This document shows, piece after piece, positions 35,866 through 44,244 of a DNA stretch of 64,000 bases (its first letter is position 1; each line of letters opens with the position of its first letter). Where the stretch lies: the NCBI RefSeq assembly GCF_904842695.1, contig NZ_CAJGWQ010000006.1, positions 1 to 64,000 of the forward strand, in the 5' to 3' direction. The translations under genes were made by a program, and so were the position numbers. The notes under the pieces are model-generated. The model was not told where the DNA came from and did not search any database. It saw only the letters and a list, made by a program, of their open reading frames with translations. This DNA comes from Gulosibacter hominis. Its GTDB lineage: Bacteria > Actinomycetota > Actinomycetes > Actinomycetales > Microbacteriaceae.

Positions 35866-37608
35866 ATGTGGAAACTAATGATCAGGGTCGTCAACAGGGC
35901 CGAGTTGCGTACGTTGGTGGGCTGGTTCGCCTTCTCCGCTGTCCTACAAGGCATCACACTGGCGTTGATGATCCCCTTCCTTCGGGCATTATTCTCCCGC
36001 TCTGAAACCCTTGGCACCTGGCTCGTCGTCGTTGCCATCCTCGGCGCGATCACGGTGACGGTCGACACCTTCGCGATGTACCGCTCCTATCGGATCAGCG
36101 TCTATGAAGTATGCGATACCTTAATTGATCGCATAGCAGATCATGTCTTGCAGCTGCCGCTTGGGTGGTTTAATGCCAAACGCGAAGCGGATGTGGCTAA
36201 TGCGACATCCAAGGAGATCAACACCCTGTCGCATCTGGCATCAATGGTGATCCCGAACCTGTGCAACGCCTTCATCGTGCCGTTGGTGATGCTCGTTGCC
36301 ACCGCATTCATTGAGTGGCCGTTAGCTGTGGTCATGGCAGTGTCGATCTTGCCGTTTATTCTCACGTGGCGGAAAATGTCGGCGGCAACAACCAGAGCCA
36401 ATGACATGGAAGACCGTACCTCGGCCGCCGCAGCCGGCCGGTTGATTGAGTTCGCCAGGCTACAACCGGTGCTTCGAGCCACGGGTGCCGCGACGTCGTG
36501 GGACCCCGTACAAGAGACTCTGCAAGCCGACTCTGAGGCGACGTTGGCCGGGCTTCGGATCAAGGGCCGACCTGCCCAAGGATTCAACCTCATCGCTAAC
36601 GTGACTTTCGCGGTGGTGCTCGCCTTGGGGCTGTCGTTCGTGACCGGAGCGCGTCTGGACCCGATTGCGTATCTGGTGATCGCGGCGGTCAGTGCGCGCA
36701 TGCTGCTGCCGCTCACAAAAGCCGCGCTCTACGCATCTGAGGTCGATAACGCCGCAGTGGCGTTGCGCCAGATGGGAATAATCCTTGATGCCGCGCCACT
36801 TGCCGAACCTGATTCCGAGCAGGCACGGGAACCGCGTGGGACGTCGATTGAATTCCGAGGAGTGTCGTTTTCCTACGAGTCAGGCCGGCCTGTCCTAGAC
36901 GATGTCTCGCTCACCGCCCCGCAGGGAGCAGTCACCGCACTAGTGGGGCCGTCAGGGGCCGGGAAGTCGACGATCTTGCGTCTCACCGCAAGGTTTTGGG
37001 ATGTCGACGCCGGTAGCGTGACCATCGGCGGGGTGGACGTGCGCGAGATTCCAACCACGCGGATCATGGAGCTGACCTCGATGGTGTTCCAGGACACCTA
37101 CCTGTTTGACACCACGATCCGGGAGAATCTGCGGATTGCCCGTCCCAATGCGACGGACGCCGAGTTGGAAGAGGCAGCTCGCAAGGCGAGACTTGATCGG
37201 GTGATTGAGGCGCTGCCTCACGGTTGGGATACCGAAGTGGGGCCTGCCGGGCAGAGCCTGTCTGGAGGTGAGCGCCAACGAGTGGCAATCGCTCGGGCAT
37301 TCATCAAGGATGCTCCGATACTGCTGCTCGACGAGATTACCTCGGCGCTGGACGGCGAGAATGAATCGGCGATTAGCGACGTCATCAGTCAACTATCTGA
37401 GGGCCGCACTGTGATCGTGGTAGCGCACAGACTATCCACCATAGATAGCGCCGATCAGGTGGTCTTCCTCGAACCCTTAGCGGACGGTGCTATCGTCGCC
37501 GAAACCGGCACGCCTAAGGAATTGTCTAGTCGGCCCGGACGGTTCCACGATTTCGTGGCTGCCGCCGATGCGTCGTCTCGTTGGCAGCTGAGACACACCT
37601 CAGATTAG
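35866..37608 (+). CDS. ABC half-transporter, IrtB/YbtQ-like, iron-regulated operon
   Basis: 580 residues from ATG 35866 with an AAGGAG site. Six-helix exporter-type membrane domain, then an ATPase domain with Walker A GPSGAGKS, signature LSGGERQRVAIARAF and Walker B LLLDEITSALDGENE. It should form a heterodimer with the preceding protein. Last gene of the operon; the following 165 bases up to the IS show no gene. Confidence 0.85.
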   Translation: MWKLMIRVVNRAELRTLVGWFAFSAVLQGITLALMIPFLRALFSRSETLGTWLVVVAILGAITVTVDTFAMYRSYRISVYEVCDTLIDRIADHVLQLPLGWFNAKREADVANATSKEINTLSHLASMVIPNLCNAFIVPLVMLVATAFIEWPLAVVMAVSILPFILTWRKMSAATTRANDMEDRTSAAAAGRLIEFARLQPVLRATGAATSWDPVQETLQADSEATLAGLRIKGRPAQGFNLIANVTFAVVLALGLSFVTGARLDPIAYLVIAAVSARMLLPLTKAALYASEVDNAAVALRQMGIILDAAPLAEPDSEQAREPRGTSIEFRGVSFSYESGRPVLDDVSLTAPQGAVTALVGPSGAGKSTILRLTARFWDVDAGSVTIGGVDVREIPTTRIMELTSMVFQDTYLFDTTIRENLRIARPNATDAELEEAARKARLDRVIEALPHGWDTEVGPAGQSLSGGERQRVAIARAFIKDAPILLLDEITSALDGENESAISDVISQLSEGRTVIVVAHRLSTIDSADQVVFLEPLADGAIVAETGTPKELSSRPGRFHDFVAAADASSRWQLRHTSD

Positions 37609-37773
37609 CGGACGCGGTCCCGGTGCCAGGCGCCAAGCCCTAAACCCACAGCTCGAATCGGAGTACCTCGACACGTTTGGCACACGTGGTGCTGTCGCGA
37701 ACATGGCGCTAGTGAGATCATGCGCGAACAGCATCTCGCTGATGAGCGAGGGCGCTACTAATCACCAAGGGAG

Positions 37774-39157
37774 TTGAGTCCCTCATAGTGGTGTAGCGGG
37801 GTGGTCGTGCTGGACAGCAGGGCGGTCACCGCGTGATCCTCGAGTTTCGTCCCCTACAACTCACTCGCGAAAGGCCACACGATGACCGCTACCCATATTG
37901 TCGACCCTGCCGGGCTGCTTGGCGAACTGCTTGCCGAGGCGTCACCTGTTGCAGACTGCGATCAACGAGTTGCTGTCTGCGAATGCTGATGCGGTTGCAG
38001 GTGCCGAGTACAGCCGCCCAGATCCTGACCGACGGGCCCAGCGCAACGGCTACCGCCACCGGCCTCTCGATACCCGTGTTGGGACCTTGGACATCGCGGT
38101 CCCGAAACTACGCCAGGGCACCTATTTCCCTGAGTGGCTGCTGGAGCGTCGCAAGCGCGCCGAGTCCGCATTGATCACTGTTGTTGCCGACTGCTATCTC
38201 GCTGGAGTCAGTACTCGCCGGATGGACAAGTTGGTCAAGACGTTGGGAATCGACCGGCTGTCGAAGTCCCAGGTCTCTCGCATGGCCGCCGAGTTGGACG
38301 AGCACGTCGCCGAGCTTCGACACCGCCCACTAGGCGATGCTGGGCCGTTCACGTTCGTGACCGCCGACGCGTTGACGATGAAAGTTCGCGAGGGAGGTCG
38401 TGTGGTCAACGCGGTCGTCATGCTCGCGACCGGGGTCAACGCCGACGGGCATCGCGAAGTCTTAGGGATGCGGGTCGCCACGAGCGAGACCGGCCCGGCC
38501 TGGAACAAGTTTTTCGCCGATCCGGTCGCCCGAGGACTGTCCGGGGTCCGGCTGGTCACCTCCGACGCCCACCAAGGCATCGTGGAAGCGTTCGCGGCGA
38601 ACCTGCCCGGTGCCGTCTGGCAGCGTTGCCGCACTCACTACGCCGCGAACCTGATGAGCATCACTCCCAAGAGCTTGTGGCCGGCGGTCAAGGCCATGCT
38701 CCACTCCGTCTATGACCAGCCTGACGCCGATGCTGTTCACGCCCAGTTCGACCGGCTACTGGACTACACCGCCGAGAAACTCCCCGACGTCGCAGACCAC
38801 CTCGATGCCGCCCGCGCTGACATTCTCGCGTTCACCAGCTTCCCGACCGAGGTCTGGCAGCAGATCTGGTCGAACAACCCCACCGAACGGCTGAACCGCG
38901 AGATCCGGCGCCGCACCGATGCGGTTGGGATCTTCCCAAACCGGGAAGCGATTGTCCGGCTCGTCGGCGCCGTCCTGGCCGAGCAAACCGATGAATGGGC
39001 AGAAGGCCGCCGCTACCTCGGCCTGGAAGTCCTCGCCAAGAGCCGCCTCAACCTGATCACCACACCCACAACCACGACCGATGCCGACATGCCCGCACTC
39101 GCAGGCTAAAACCCCAAACGAGAGGAAAACACCGTTACACCACTACAAGGGACTTGA
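37774..39157 (+). mobile_element. IS256-family insertion sequence, about 1.4 kb
   Basis: Terminal inverted repeats of about 26 bases: left 37774-37799 and right 39132-39157, sharing AGTGGTGTA and GTCCCT as core on one strand. One transposase gene inside. A clear 8-base target duplication was not seen. The element closes the right side of the iron-uptake cargo. Confidence 0.8.
37882..39109 (+). pseudogene. IS256-family transposase with N-terminal frameshift
   Basis: The natural start ATG 37882 ([22 protein letters not shown]) is in one frame, but the rest of the protein ([16 protein letters not shown] onward) runs in the next frame. The DDE residues are visible: Asp in TADALT, Asp in SDAHQGI and Glu in [14 protein letters not shown]. 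Family members have DLMR between the two blocks. Loss of 17 bases between two copies of GCGTCACCTG, near 37945, would give exactly this shift; that is inference. Translation from the TTG at 37898 would lack a normal N-terminus. Confidence 0.8.
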
Positions 39158-39464
39158 CCCCCAACTTGCTAAAAGCTTTGTAGTTGGCTAGGAGTGCAGA
39201 TGGTCGTCGGCCCACCTGCAAGAACGAATAGCAAGCGGTATCGTCTACAGGTAGAGGTGCTACCCGCATCATTTGTCGAGACCCCGCGTCTATTCTTGCG
39301 CGCGAGATCCCGACTGGTTCACCCCCTCTACGGACGCCAGCCGGGTAGTGACGTGCCAGATACTCAGCGGTACAGCAGGCTAATCTCCAAACGTCCGCGG
39401 CAGCCGGAAATCCCAGTTCATAGCCGGTATCGAAGCTGTTCGATGGCCCTGCTCCGCCCTGGGG
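39158..39464. other. Gene-poor stretch at the right end of element A
   Basis: 307 bases between the IS and the attP-like site. A minus-strand open frame runs through it, but it has no recognisable domain, and part of it overlaps the IS end and the att site, so I do not call it a gene. It is probably the remaining right end of element A. Confidence 0.45.
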
Positions 39465-39520
39465 TCTTGTATCCATCGTGACCAGTTGTGCGAAACTTTC
39501 ATGCCACGCTGGATACAAAA
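39465..39520. other. attP-like imperfect inverted repeat (element A/B junction)
   Basis: The left arm 39465-39485 and right arm 39500-39520 pair at about 16 of 21 positions, built on TTGTATCCA and TGGATACAA. The centre falls on GA at 39492-39493. Size, dyad shape and a 2-base centre agree with attP sites of large serine integrases. The right arm is repeated at the restriction-gene junction (27439-27459). Confidence 0.7.
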
Positions 39521-39573
39521 GCGCGCGGACTACGATTTGGCCGCCTGACTGGTTCACTTCCGGCGGGTGAAGA

Positions 39574-40038
39574 TCACTTGCCAATCTTCTGGGAAACGAA
39601 CAGCTTACGGTAATGGGGATCCCCATCTTTACGTGGGTAATAGTGCCAACCGATTCCTGCCCAGAACTCGTCAGCGCCTTCGGAGAAAGCGATCAAAGGG
39701 TAGCCTGCGTAGTGGCTGACCAGATGCCTTGCAAACTCACCCCCGTAGTGCTGTCGGCGAAGGTCATGGCGGATTTCGAAGAACCAGATTTCTTTGGTTG
39801 GCACCGTCGAGTCAACTCCGATGTAGCTATCGGAGAGCGGCCAATCTGTCACCTCAGCGCGCCCGACTTCCACACTATCGGCAAGAAACTGGATGTACTC
39901 TTTGCCACCCAGGGTGTCGTCGCCGACTCGTCCAGCCATGCGGTGCCACCAGCGGTCATCGAATCCCTCGACCACCTGGAACGGCGTCACGTAGTCCTCA
40001 ACTTGCTGAAGAATTTTCAGTTGTAAGCGATCCACCAC
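39574..40038 (-). CDS. Possible GNAT-type acetyltransferase at prophage left end
   Basis: 154 residues, start uncertain (GTG at 40038 or 40035). The stretch EIWFFEIRHDLRRQHYGGEFARHLVSHYAGYPLIAFSEGADEFWAGIGWHYYP resembles the acetyl-CoA binding part of GNAT proteins, with a beta strand, a basic loop, a helix and a final FW-GIGW strand. The catalytic pattern is weak, so the family is uncertain. It is the only gene between the attP-like site and the recombinases, the same position as the Cys-His-Asp gene in element A. Confidence 0.5.
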   Translation of the reverse strand: MVDRLQLKILQQVEDYVTPFQVVEGFDDRWWHRMAGRVGDDTLGGKEYIQFLADSVEVGRAEVTDWPLSDSYIGVDSTVPTKEIWFFEIRHDLRRQHYGGEFARHLVSHYAGYPLIAFSEGADEFWAGIGWHYYPRKDGDPHYRKLFVSQKIGK

Positions 40039-40096
40039 TCCAAGACTACGCGAGCGCCCACCAGGTTCTGGCGGGCGCTTAGATGTGGATACTGGG

Positions 40097-41683
40097 TTAC
40101 TGCTTGATGGCGACTACTTGGGTGCTGCCGTCGCGGAATTGAAAGGTGACGTTGCCGTCGACGTCGACGACGCCTTTATCGAGCAAAGCTACGCAGAGGT
40201 ATGGACTGAAGGCCAACTGTTCAAGATCAAGGTTGGCGGTCTCCTGCCTGTAGTAGTGGTAGGCGGCCAGTCGGTTGTTTTTGTTCTGGATCTCGGCGAC
40301 CACGGCAGCGTGTTCAGCTAACAGCGTCTGGTGCTGTTCGTGGCTAGCGTTGAACGCCTTCTCGTAAACCTGCTGGTCTTGAGCGACTCGTGCGTTGCGG
40401 GCGATCATCGATTGGAGCTTTTTCGATACCTGGTCGATCTGTGCGAGAAGCCCGGCGGCCTCAACTTCCAGGTCACTCGTGTCGAGGGCGTCGAGAACGG
40501 CTTGGTTGACGCCTGTGTCGGTCGGTGAGCCGAATCGAAGGCGAATGGCCTTAAGTAACATGTCCTTGAGTCGTTGATCGCTGATGTGCCCGGTGGCGCA
40601 TTTTTCCTGGCCTGAGTATTTGTGGCCGCACCGCCAGATGACCTTTTCGTACTTACTACTCGCGTGCCAGGTTTTCGATCCGAAGAAGTGTCCGCATTGG
40701 CCGCAGATGAGGGTGGATGAGAAGGGGCGGGTGCGGTGCTGTGTTCGCTGATCTCTAGCGCCTTTAGCGATTTCGGCTTGGACAAAGTCCCACACGGCGG
40801 GGCTGATGATGGCCTCGTGGTTTCCGGTGACGTAGTACTGGGGTACTTCGCCCTCGTTGATGACTTGCTTCTTAGTGAGGAAGTCTGCGGTGTAGCTCTT
40901 TTGCAGGAGTGCGTCTCCTTTGTATTTCTCGTTGGTGAGAATGGAGCGCACGGACTGGTAATGCCAGGTTTTATTCCCTGCTGCCGTGTAGGTTGCTGGC
41001 TCGTCTGTCAGGGTGTGCGCGATATGCCTGATGGAGTGGCCTTCCAGGTACATGCCGTAGATGCGGCGCACCAGTTTTGCCTGCTCAGGGTTGACGAGGA
41101 GGTTGCCGTCTTCACCCTTGTCGTATCCGAGGAAGCGAGAGTATGGGACGGTGACTTTGCCGTCGGCGAAGCGTTTGCGGTGTCCCCAGGTGACGTTTTC
41201 TGAGATGGAGCGGGCTTCTTCTTGGGCGAGGGAACTCATGATGGTGATGAGGAGCTCGCCTTTGGCGTCGAAGGTCCAGATGCCTTCTTTTTCGAAGAAG
41301 ACCTCCACGCCTTTGTCTTTGAGGGCTCGAACGGTGGTGAGCGAGTCGACGGTATTGCGGGCGAACCGGGACACACTCTTGGTGATGATCAGGTCGATCT
41401 TGCCGTCGAGCGCGTCGGTGACCATCTGCTGGAATCCGGCGCGGTGTTTGGTTGAGGTGCCGGTGATGCCTTCGTCGGTGTAGACCTTCACGAACTGCCA
41501 GCCCGCGTGGTCGCTGATGTAGCGGGTGTAGTAGTTGACTTGGGCTTCGTAGGACGTGACCTGATCGTCGTGGTCGGTGGACACGCGGGCGTACCCGGCG
41601 ACCCTGCGCAGAGTCGTTTGTCCAAGTGGAGCGCCAGTGTGGAGAGCTCTGGTGGCGGGGATTGCTGTGACGGTGCGGGCCAT
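40097..41683 (-). CDS. Large serine recombinase B, prophage copy
   Basis: 528 residues; catalytic Ser35 in GYARVST, zinc ribbon CGQCGHFFGSK...CGHKYSGQEKCATGHI, and a C-terminal coiled coil. It forms a pair with recombinase A, whose stop abuts its start (TAAATG). Twin serine recombinases of this kind are known from actinobacterial and Firmicutes prophages and integrative elements. The first 365 residues match the copy at 28242-29825 almost exactly and the C-terminal part does not. Confidence 0.93.
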   Translation of the reverse strand: MARTVTAIPATRALHTGAPLGQTTLRRVAGYARVSTDHDDQVTSYEAQVNYYTRYISDHAGWQFVKVYTDEGITGTSTKHRAGFQQMVTDALDGKIDLIITKSVSRFARNTVDSLTTVRALKDKGVEVFFEKEGIWTFDAKGELLITIMSSLAQEEARSISENVTWGHRKRFADGKVTVPYSRFLGYDKGEDGNLLVNPEQAKLVRRIYGMYLEGHSIRHIAHTLTDEPATYTAAGNKTWHYQSVRSILTNEKYKGDALLQKSYTADFLTKKQVINEGEVPQYYVTGNHEAIISPAVWDFVQAEIAKGARDQRTQHRTRPFSSTLICGQCGHFFGSKTWHASSKYEKVIWRCGHKYSGQEKCATGHISDQRLKDMLLKAIRLRFGSPTDTGVNQAVLDALDTSDLEVEAAGLLAQIDQVSKKLQSMIARNARVAQDQQVYEKAFNASHEQHQTLLAEHAAVVAEIQNKNNRLAAYHYYRQETANLDLEQLAFSPYLCVALLDKGVVDVDGNVTFQFRDGSTQVVAIKQ

Positions 41684-43129
41684 TTAGCGTTCGCCTCGCT
41701 CGGCGCGCAGGCGCTCAGCCTCTGCCTTGGCCACGGCCCGGTACTTCGCCAATGCTTCTGGTGGTGTTGGTGCTTGCCGTGGGTTGTCTAGCCCGAGCCT
41801 TTTGGCTTCGGCCCAGCGGGCCCGCACGAGTTCACTCCAGGCGGCTTTTCTTGCTGGGGTCCACGAGTTCTTCTTCAGGTTTGGTCGCCACGTGTGCGAG
41901 CTGTTGGTGCCATCGGTGTAATGAAACGTGTAGTGGTCTTTTCCCTGCACGTCGATGTGGTCGATACGCTCGTTGAACACCTCTTGGTCGAAGGTCTCGA
42001 TGTCAAGGACTTGGGCGATGAAGCCTTTGAGTGCCGTGTCAGAGATCTCGCAGGTGTCGCATCCGGTTTTGCGGCCTTTCTTCCGTTCGGTGCAGATCCA
42101 GTGCTCGGTGGAGATCGAGTTTTGGGTTTTCGGATTGCGCACGTTGCGCACGAACGAGCAGTTGCAGGACACGCATTTGATCTTCGACGTCAACGCCACA
42201 GTTTCTATGGACCAGTTCGCCCGGGCCCCGAGTTCACGTCGGCGTGCAATCTCGGTTTGGACCGCGACGAAAGTGTCGCGGTCGATGATCGCGGGGATCG
42301 CGTTTTCCACCAGGTATTGCGGCAACTGGCCGGTGTTGCGCACTGCTCGTCCAGGCCTACCCTCCGGAGTGGACCATCGCCCTAACAAGAGGTCGCCGGT
42401 GTAGTGCGGGTTCTTCAGGATGTGACGGACCCATTCCCCGGGCAATTTGTTATCAGCCAGATGCGGAACCCTACCGTCAGCGATGAGCTGCGCGGCCATC
42501 TTTTCGCACGAGGTCTCCTTCATGTACTGGGCGAAGATCCAACGCACCACGGCTGCTTCTTCTTCGATGATCTGCACGTCGGTGCCATCAGCGGAGTCGG
42601 TGTAACCGTACAAGTGGAAGCCGTTCGCTTTTCCTTCTTCGAAGCCTTTCCAAATGCGCCACTTCACGTTTTGGCTGATTTGCTCTGATTCTGCCTGCGC
42701 GAAAGACGCCAGCAGGGTGAGCATGAGTTCTCCGTCAGCGCTGGTTGAGGAGATGTTCTCTTTTTCGAATCGCACCTCCACCCCGAGGTCTTTCAGCTCG
42801 CGAACGGTTTCGAGCAGGTCGACGGTGTTGCGAGCGAAGCGCGAGATCGACTTGGTGAGGATCAGGTCGATCGCTCCTTTCCGGGCAAGGGCCAGCATTT
42901 CTTGGAACTGGGGTCGATGCGTGGTGGTTCCAGAGATTCCAGAATCGGCGAACACTCCGGCGAACGTCCAGCCAGGAGTGTCGTGAATGAGTTGCTGGTA
43001 GTAGGAAACTTGGGTGGACAAACTCAGCGGTGTGCGCTCGGTTTCCATGCTGATGCGGGCATACGCTGCCACTTTCACAAGCGGAGAAGCACTGATCGGT
43101 GGCGGGGTGATTTGCTCCATTCTCTTCAA
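41684..43129 (-). CDS. Large serine recombinase A, intact prophage copy
   Basis: 481 residues from a TTG at 43129 that has AGGAG 7 bases upstream; ATG 43120 is the alternative. The catalytic serine is Ser27 in VKVAAYARIS, followed by SGISGTTTHRPQFQEML and KSISRFARNTVDLLETV. A Recombinase domain and zinc ribbon (CVSCNCSFVRNVRNP...CTERKKGRKTGCDTCEI) follow. It probably works together with recombinase B for integration or excision. Confidence 0.92.
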   Translation of the reverse strand: MKRMEQITPPPISASPLVKVAAYARISMETERTPLSLSTQVSYYQQLIHDTPGWTFAGVFADSGISGTTTHRPQFQEMLALARKGAIDLILTKSISRFARNTVDLLETVRELKDLGVEVRFEKENISSTSADGELMLTLLASFAQAESEQISQNVKWRIWKGFEEGKANGFHLYGYTDSADGTDVQIIEEEAAVVRWIFAQYMKETSCEKMAAQLIADGRVPHLADNKLPGEWVRHILKNPHYTGDLLLGRWSTPEGRPGRAVRNTGQLPQYLVENAIPAIIDRDTFVAVQTEIARRRELGARANWSIETVALTSKIKCVSCNCSFVRNVRNPKTQNSISTEHWICTERKKGRKTGCDTCEISDTALKGFIAQVLDIETFDQEVFNERIDHIDVQGKDHYTFHYTDGTNSSHTWRPNLKKNSWTPARKAAWSELVRARWAEAKRLGLDNPRQAPTPPEALAKYRAVAKAEAERLRAERGER

Positions 43130-43139
43130 GGTATTTCTC

Positions 43140-43358
43140 CTAGTCAGACAGGGTTTCAGGTTGTATCCATACATCACTCAAACCCTCGAGATAGTCAACG
43201 AAACTGGCTCTTTGTAGGGCGGCCAAGGGCGCATCTGGGGCGTCGAGGCGCTGGCAGACGGTGATGGCTTCGCGTGGGGTGAGGATGCCGCGTTCGAGAA
43301 GCTGCTTGACCTGCGTGAGCTGGTGATGAGCCGTCAGCTCGGCTGCCATGTTCATCAT
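43140..43358 (-). CDS. Small SHOCT-like protein beside the recombinases
   Basis: 72 residues (MMNMAAELTAHHQLTQVKQLLERGILTPREAITVCQRL...). The helix-turn LTQVKQLLERGILTPREA is the typical SHOCT (short C-terminal domain) pattern. The ATG overlaps the previous stop (ATGA). Similar small genes commonly precede paired serine recombinases in mobile elements, which suggests an accessory role in recombination control. Confidence 0.65.
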   Translation of the reverse strand: MMNMAAELTAHHQLTQVKQLLERGILTPREAITVCQRLDAPDAPLAALQRASFVDYLEGLSDVWIQPETLSD

Positions 43359-43762
43359 TTGCCGCCACGGGTGTTGAAACGGTGCTGGATGTAGCACGGG
43401 TGGCAGCAGTACTTGCGTTTCACCTGGCTCGTGCGAGCCACAGTGACCTGTCGGTGGCAGTTCGCGCAGACCAGTTCTTCGGTGACCACTCTGCGGTGGG
43501 TGGCCCACCAGGCTCGTCGACAGGAAGTGGAACAGAACTTCGATCCTTGCCGGAGCTCGATTGGCTTGCAGCAGTGCAAGCACCACACTCCAACTGGGTC
43601 CGTGACCTGCTCAACAGCAGGGTCGACGGTGATGCCGTGTCGCAGACAATAGGTCTTGACGCTGTTGGCGTTGAGATCCAGGTGCGCGGCGATACGAGAG
43701 TAGGCAACTCCTGCAGCGCGCATCATCTGGATGTGATGGCGATCAGTCTGGTTCAGAGCCAT
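43355..43762 (-). CDS. Zinc-ribbon/helix-turn-helix protein of recombinase module
   Basis: 135 residues from ATG 43762, preceded by AGGAGG; a longer frame from 43843 is less likely. The N-terminal helix-turn-helix reads DRHHIQMMRAAGVAYSRIAAHLDLNANSVKTYCLRHGI. The C-terminal part has two cysteine pairs sets: CLHCCKPIE...KFCSTSCRRAWW and CANCHRQVTV...KYCCHPCY, which look like zinc ribbons. Sigma-70-like annotations are often given to such proteins beside recombinase pairs. Likely a DNA-binding regulator or recombination directionality partner. Confidence 0.72.
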   Translation of the reverse strand: MALNQTDRHHIQMMRAAGVAYSRIAAHLDLNANSVKTYCLRHGITVDPAVEQVTDPVGVWCLHCCKPIELRQGSKFCSTSCRRAWWATHRRVVTEELVCANCHRQVTVARTSQVKRKYCCHPCYIQHRFNTRGGK

Positions 43763-43948
43763 GAGCAGGCCCTCCTGGCAACGAGGCGAAAGGTGGTCGC
43801 CCATACGCCGGTTGCACCAGACGAAACCGGACAGCAGAAACAAAGCCTCCCGGCCGCGTTCGCGCCCGTGGCTGGGTTCGCGCCCCTATTCGGAAAAGGC
43901 GGTTATTCTTTGCTCAATTCACAATGTGGAGCGATCGACGTGTGAACC

Positions 43949-44161
43949 GTGACAGAGCAAGGGCGGGTGAGGATGACTGACGACGACGGTGAACTCCCGG
44001 TATTTCTCGACGACCAGTCGTACCGAACCTGTTCAGAATGCACCTCAGTCTGTGTCCCTGACCCGTTTATTGCAGGCGAAGGTCAAGGCATCAAGGTCGC
44101 GTTCATCTGCCCGAGCTGTGGAGTGCAGTCCGTCATCGACCCGTTCGAAGACACGCGGTAA
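43949..44161 (+). CDS. Small CxxC protein, opposite strand to the phage operon
   Basis: 70 residues from GTG 43949 (ATG 43973 possible). Two cysteine pairs, CSEC and CPSC, with a spacing of about 30 residues, resemble a zinc ribbon. It stands alone on the plus strand between the lysis genes and the recombinase module. The start lacks a strong ribosome site. Confidence 0.5.
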   Translation: MTEQGRVRMTDDDGELPVFLDDQSYRTCSECTSVCVPDPFIAGEGQGIKVAFICPSCGVQSVIDPFEDTR

Positions 44162-44186
44162 ACACCAGCTCCGCAAACGCAGAAAA

Positions 44187-44224
44187 GGCCCCGCCACCAC
44201 CTCGATGAAGGTGATGACGGGGCC
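44187..44224 (-). terminator. Intrinsic terminator of the late/lysis transcript
   Basis: On the minus strand a 7-base outer stem GGCCCCG/CGGGGCC with an inner CACC/GGTG stem, followed by TTTT (44183-44186 as AAAA on plus). It lies 20 bases after the endolysin stop. Confidence 0.88.
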
Positions 44225-44244
44225 AGAGAGTGTTCTCGTGTGGG

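Larger units (their letters stand above)
27432..39492. mobile_element. Element A: decayed integrated element with iron-uptake cargo
   Basis: Bounded on the left by the restriction-gene junction and on the right by the attP-like site. It keeps a left-end gene, one intact and one 5'-truncated serine recombinase, then an iron-box importer operon and an IS256-like element. No phage structural or conjugation gene remains, so the original body seems to have been lost and replaced. Boundaries are inferred from the repeated end sequence. Confidence 0.6.

Noticed and set aside
39135-39626. 163-residue minus-strand open frame across the attP-like site and the IS end
   Set aside because: It overlaps the IS inverted repeat and the attachment site, and no part resembles a domain, so it is unlikely to be a gene.
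29000-43000. Repeat of the recombinase modules as an assembly artefact
   Set aside because: The two copies differ in their C-terminal halves, in the truncation and in flanking genes, so they are real distinct copies; only a joining error at the junction would remain to be excluded by reads.
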